From Sulfurimonas sp. (GTDB lineage: Bacteria > Campylobacterota > Campylobacteria > Campylobacterales > Sulfurimonadaceae), in assembly GCF_023228785.1 (NCBI RefSeq), contig NZ_JALOAN010000001.1, forward strand, positions 47,593 through 111,592: a stretch of 64,000 bases of DNA, given 5' to 3'. Shown piece by piece: positions 61,415 through 64,000 of the stretch (its first letter is position 1; each line of letters opens with the position of its first letter). The notes under the pieces are model-generated. The model made no database searches, had not been told where the DNA came from, and saw only the letters and a program-made list of their open reading frames with translations. Position numbers and translations under genes: made by a program.

Positions 61415-61420
61415 TACAAT
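61415..61420 (+). promoter_or_regulatory. Candidate -10 box for the CZB chemoreceptor gene
   Basis: TACAAT in the glmU-chemoreceptor gap, 41 bases before the ATG. No sigma-54 or sigma-28 match was seen in this 76-bp gap. Confidence 0.38.
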
Positions 61421-61461
61421 TCATCTTTAAGCAATCTATACTCTAAATAACGGAAAAAAAC

Positions 61462-62907
61462 ATGAACAACTCAACTCTACAAAATTCTGCACACTCAAAT
61501 ACCCTGCAGTTAGTCCTTTTTGCCTTAGGATTTGTTTTAGAAGTCTTTATCTTTGACTTTTCCCCTTTAATGGTAGGAATTGTTATAGTCCATATTCTCT
61601 TAGCACTCTATCTTCGCTCTCAACTGCTTATGGTAAAAGAAGCTATTGAGAAGACTACCCTCTCTATGACAAAACTTACTCATGGGGATTTTGAAGTTGT
61701 AGCCCCTGAGATTGGTAAAGCTGAGATATACGAACTTGGAGTTGAGTTTAACTCTATGATAAAACAGTTAAAACACTATATGCAAGAGACAGTAAAAGCC
61801 GTTAAAATAGCAGAAGACACTTCAAACTCTTACTACGCTGACACAACTGGTCTAAACCCTACTTTAACACAAGCAACTCAAGCCATCAACGACTCTGTTA
61901 AAACTATAGAAGATGGTTATAAAGCACAAGTTAGAGGTAACTTTAGTGAAAAACTTCACGATTTAGGTGGCGGAATTTCTCACAGTTTAACTATTATCCA
62001 GCAAAATCTTTTAAATAACTCTGAGGAAGTAAATAAGATCTCTCAAATGTCAGATCAAACTTCACAAGAAGCAAATAATTCTTTAGACACAATGGATAGT
62101 GTTCTTGGTTTATTTGGTAATCTTAGCCATAAAATAGATGCAACTAGTAACAATATAGATTCTCTCTCTGAGAGATCAAAAGAGATCTCAGCTATTGCTG
62201 ACATCATAAAAGATATAGCAGAACAAACAAACCTCTTAGCTCTAAATGCTGCAATTGAAGCAGCACGAGCAGGCGAACATGGACGTGGTTTTGCAGTAGT
62301 TGCTGATGAAGTGCGAAAACTTGCTGAGAGAACTCAAAAATCAACTCAAGAGATATCTATAACTATTCAAACTCTTCAACAAGAGACGCAAGAAATTCAA
62401 TCAAACTCACAAGAGATGGCAGACATCTCGCAAAATGTTACTAGCACTATAGACAATTTTGCTCTTACGCTTAAGCAGTTTCAAACAAATGCTCAAGACT
62501 CGGCTGAATATGCTAGTTTTATTCGTGATTCTCTCTTTATGGTTCTTGTAAAAATTGACCATATTTTATTTAAGTCAAATGCCTATACTTCAGTCTTATC
62601 TCACGAGATAAAAGCTCAGTTTGGGGATCATAAACAGTGCCGATTAGGCAAATGGTATATAGCAGATGGAAAAGAGAGATATGGTCACACTAAAAACTAC
62701 TCAGCCATAGATGCACCTCATGCAAAAGTTCATTCAAATGTTATTAAAAATATAGAACTCATGGGCAACAGTACTATCTTTGAGGCAAATATTGAACATG
62801 AAATCATCAATAACTTCAAAAATATGGAAAGTGAGAGTGAAAAATTATTTGAAATTTTAGACTTAGTTGTAAATGAGTTAGATCCAACAAAAAGAGTAAA
62901 TAGCTAG
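61462..62907 (+). CDS. Methyl-accepting chemotaxis protein with C-terminal CZB domain
   Basis: Chemoreceptor of 481 residues. Two closely spaced N-terminal membrane helices (about 14-32 and 34-52) have almost no periplasmic loop, then a HAMP-like segment. The conserved tip reads IAEQTNLLALNAAIEAARAGEHGRGFAVVADEVRKLAERTQKS. A CZB zinc-binding domain (about 365-435) follows: KIDHILFKSNAY, HKQCRLGKWY and APHAKVHS supply His and Cys ligands. Such receptors sense zinc or chlorine oxidants inside the cell. An ACGGA element precedes the ATG. The L,D-transpeptidase follows at 5 bp. Confidence 0.92.
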   Translation: MNNSTLQNSAHSNTLQLVLFALGFVLEVFIFDFSPLMVGIVIVHILLALYLRSQLLMVKEAIEKTTLSMTKLTHGDFEVVAPEIGKAEIYELGVEFNSMIKQLKHYMQETVKAVKIAEDTSNSYYADTTGLNPTLTQATQAINDSVKTIEDGYKAQVRGNFSEKLHDLGGGISHSLTIIQQNLLNNSEEVNKISQMSDQTSQEANNSLDTMDSVLGLFGNLSHKIDATSNNIDSLSERSKEISAIADIIKDIAEQTNLLALNAAIEAARAGEHGRGFAVVADEVRKLAERTQKSTQEISITIQTLQQETQEIQSNSQEMADISQNVTSTIDNFALTLKQFQTNAQDSAEYASFIRDSLFMVLVKIDHILFKSNAYTSVLSHEIKAQFGDHKQCRLGKWYIADGKERYGHTKNYSAIDAPHAKVHSNVIKNIELMGNSTIFEANIEHEIINNFKNMESESEKLFEILDLVVNELDPTKRVNS

Positions 62908-62912
62908 TTCAT

Positions 62913-63770
62913 TTGAAGATAATTTTTATTTTTATTTTGGCTTTAAGTTATCTTGGAGCATCAGAATTTGATGTAAAAAAAATCCAAGATGAGTTTTTTT
63001 CTCAAGTCATACTAAAATCCTTTGACACAAGGGAAAAACTTGTAGCAAGAGAGAAAAAATTTAGCATAGATGCCCTCTACTGGCAAAAAGTCAAAAAACA
63101 CCTCAAAAAGTACAAGAGTAAGTTTAAAAAATCTCAGTTCATCTCTTTTGTAGATCTATCAAATCAAGTATTTATCTTAGTTTTATATGACACCTCTGCA
63201 AATAACTTCTTTGCTATTGGTTTTGATTTTATCTCTAGTGGTGATATGAGTAGAGAGGTAGAAGTAAAAAGCAGAGAAGATCACTACTTTAAAACTCCAT
63301 CAGGACTCTTTAGCATCAAGAGCGGTTGGCGCTCAAAAGGCGAGATGCTCGATGACAATCTAACTCTTCCTTATGGAAAAAAAGGTAGTTTCGTTTTTTA
63401 CTTTGGAGAGCAAAGCAGTATTCGCTACAACACTTTTGATATAAATGGCACAAAGATAAAAGATAAAAAAAAGCATAAACTCATAAGAGACAAACTAAAG
63501 TTTGCCATTCATACGCATAAAAGCTCACTAGAGTTTGGCGTACCTCGCTCACACGGATGTATACGCATGAGTGAAGAATTAAATATTTTTTTGGACAATA
63601 ATCTTGTCTTTTTTAAACATCTATACAAAGATAAAAAGTGGACTCATCCATATAAAAAACCACCTAAGCACCCAAGAAATTATTTTCTTGCAGGAGAATA
63701 TATGTTGGTGGTTGATTCAGTAAATATAAATGGCAAAAAAACATCCAAACATATGGATGAACTTCCATAA
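62913..63770 (+). CDS. L,D-transpeptidase (YkuD fold) with signal peptide
   Basis: Periplasmic enzyme of 285 residues from a TTG start with no obvious ribosome binding site, so it is probably coupled to the chemoreceptor stop 5 bp before. Signal peptide cleavage is near LGA-S. The YkuD site is IHTHKSSLEFGVPRSHGCIRM near residues 200-220, with catalytic His and Cys. Members form L,D crosslinks in peptidoglycan or attach proteins; some remodel the cell wall. The N-terminal helical part (about 20-90) is not assigned. The gene ends 114 bp before the IS terminus. Confidence 0.85.
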   Translation: MKIIFIFILALSYLGASEFDVKKIQDEFFSQVILKSFDTREKLVAREKKFSIDALYWQKVKKHLKKYKSKFKKSQFISFVDLSNQVFILVLYDTSANNFFAIGFDFISSGDMSREVEVKSREDHYFKTPSGLFSIKSGWRSKGEMLDDNLTLPYGKKGSFVFYFGEQSSIRYNTFDINGTKIKDKKKHKLIRDKLKFAIHTHKSSLEFGVPRSHGCIRMSEELNIFLDNNLVFFKHLYKDKKWTHPYKKPPKHPRNYFLAGEYMLVVDSVNINGKKTSKHMDELP

Positions 63771-63884
63771 TAGGTCGCACAATTTCCATAGACCAAGACT
63801 CTAGCGTCATAATCTGAAAGAGTGTATAAAAAGACTTGGGATTTTAGCAAAAAAAGATAAATTTTAGAGTTGTTGAGCACTAAT

Positions 63885-63912
63885 GGGGAGAGTGTAAAAT
63901 AAACTGTGTAAA
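63885..63912. repeat. Probable terminal inverted repeat of an IS256-family element
   Basis: Sequence including GAGTGTAAAAT and AAACTGTGTAAAC between the L,D-transpeptidase gene and the transposase end. It has the GTGTAAA character of IS256-family ends. The other end lies outside the window, so the pairing cannot be tested. Confidence 0.5.
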
Positions 63913-63931
63913 CCCACCTTCTATCTCTAAA

Positions 63932-64000
63932 TTACTTAGTGTATTTTGACACAATTTCGCTGAAAAAGATACTAAGTTGAGGATAAATCTCATACCAATT
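63932..64000 (-). CDS. IS256-family transposase, C-terminal end only
   Basis: The minus strand reads into the window from the right edge with 22 codons, then TAA at 63932-63934. The residues WYEIYPQLSIFFSEIV and then SKYTK fit the IS256/Mutator transposase C-terminus, where W...QLAIFF(E/G)DR is typical. Catalytic DDE residues are outside the window. Confidence 0.72.
   Translation of the reverse strand, partial: NWYEIYPQLSIFFSEIVSKYTK

Noticed and set aside
63680..63880. 66-codon minus-strand frame overlapping the L,D-transpeptidase end
   Set aside because: Half of it is antisense to the YkuD gene and it has no recognisable domain; it looks like a chance frame.

Overview
The window looks like chromosomal DNA of a low-GC, flagellated, free-living Campylobacterota (Epsilonproteobacteria), most like Sulfurimonas or a close relative. 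Evidence includes a CiaD-like gene beside purU, the gene order aroB, mscS, mtaB, ftsH-like, bioV next to a COG3400 gene, an SdhABE-type succinate dehydrogenase/fumarate reductase, a sigma-54 promoter of the Campylobacter type before flgF, and extended -10 promoters without clear -35 boxes. The taxonomic call rests on recognised protein families and gene order remembered from relatives. No search was run.

Layout. 1-3026 (minus): an overlapping run leuD, leuB, a small TPR gene, a CiaD-like gene and purU (cut by the left edge). 3208-15283 (plus): a type I secretion locus with an ABC transporter that has a degenerate C39-like domain, an HlyD adaptor, a membrane Cache protein with no output domain, a MotA/TolQ-like plus MotB-like proton-channel pair, a TolC fused to two SPOR-like domains, a LapD-like degenerate GGDEF/EAL protein, an unknown periplasmic protein and a Sel1-repeat protein. 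15286-20785 (minus): an HDOD protein and a 1540-residue RTX protein, the obvious candidate cargo. 20903-24529: flgF and flgG (minus) and rpoD (plus). 24551-26649 (minus): a membrane protein, AtpZ/AtpI and hemL. 26755-34523 (plus): a TonB-like protein, a complete RND efflux operon and an outer-membrane porin. 34527-38047 (minus): thiL, truD, psd and an unknown helical protein. 38134-43981 (plus): a degenerate GGDEF membrane protein, sdhABE and xth. 43974-52262 (minus): mog, then bioV, an FtsH-like pseudoprotease, mtaB, mscS, aroB and a TrkA-like gene. 52495-58404 (minus): recQ, a coiled-coil gene, trmA, fliP, motB and motA. 58762-63770 (plus): a metallophosphoesterase, glmU, a CZB chemoreceptor and an L,D-transpeptidase. 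The right edge holds the end of an IS256-family element.

The most interesting region is 3208-20785. It joins T1SS parts (ABC, HlyD, TolC) to a MotAB-like channel pair, as SiiA/SiiB do for the giant adhesin SiiE in Salmonella SPI-4. It adds a LapD-like inner-membrane c-di-GMP receptor, but no LapG protease is visible. It also has a TolC carrying peptidoglycan-binding SPOR-like domains and a Cache sensor without an output domain. Together they suggest a proton-motive-force-assisted, ligand- or c-di-GMP-gated secretion machine for the RTX protein. The parts are seen in the sequence; their working together is inference.

Two noncoding regions also stand out. One is a 155-bp palindrome-rich island bounded by an 11-bp direct repeat next to recQ. 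The other is a structured stretch with tandem hairpins and T-tracts upstream of the phosphoesterase. I see no rRNA, tRNA or CRISPR array.
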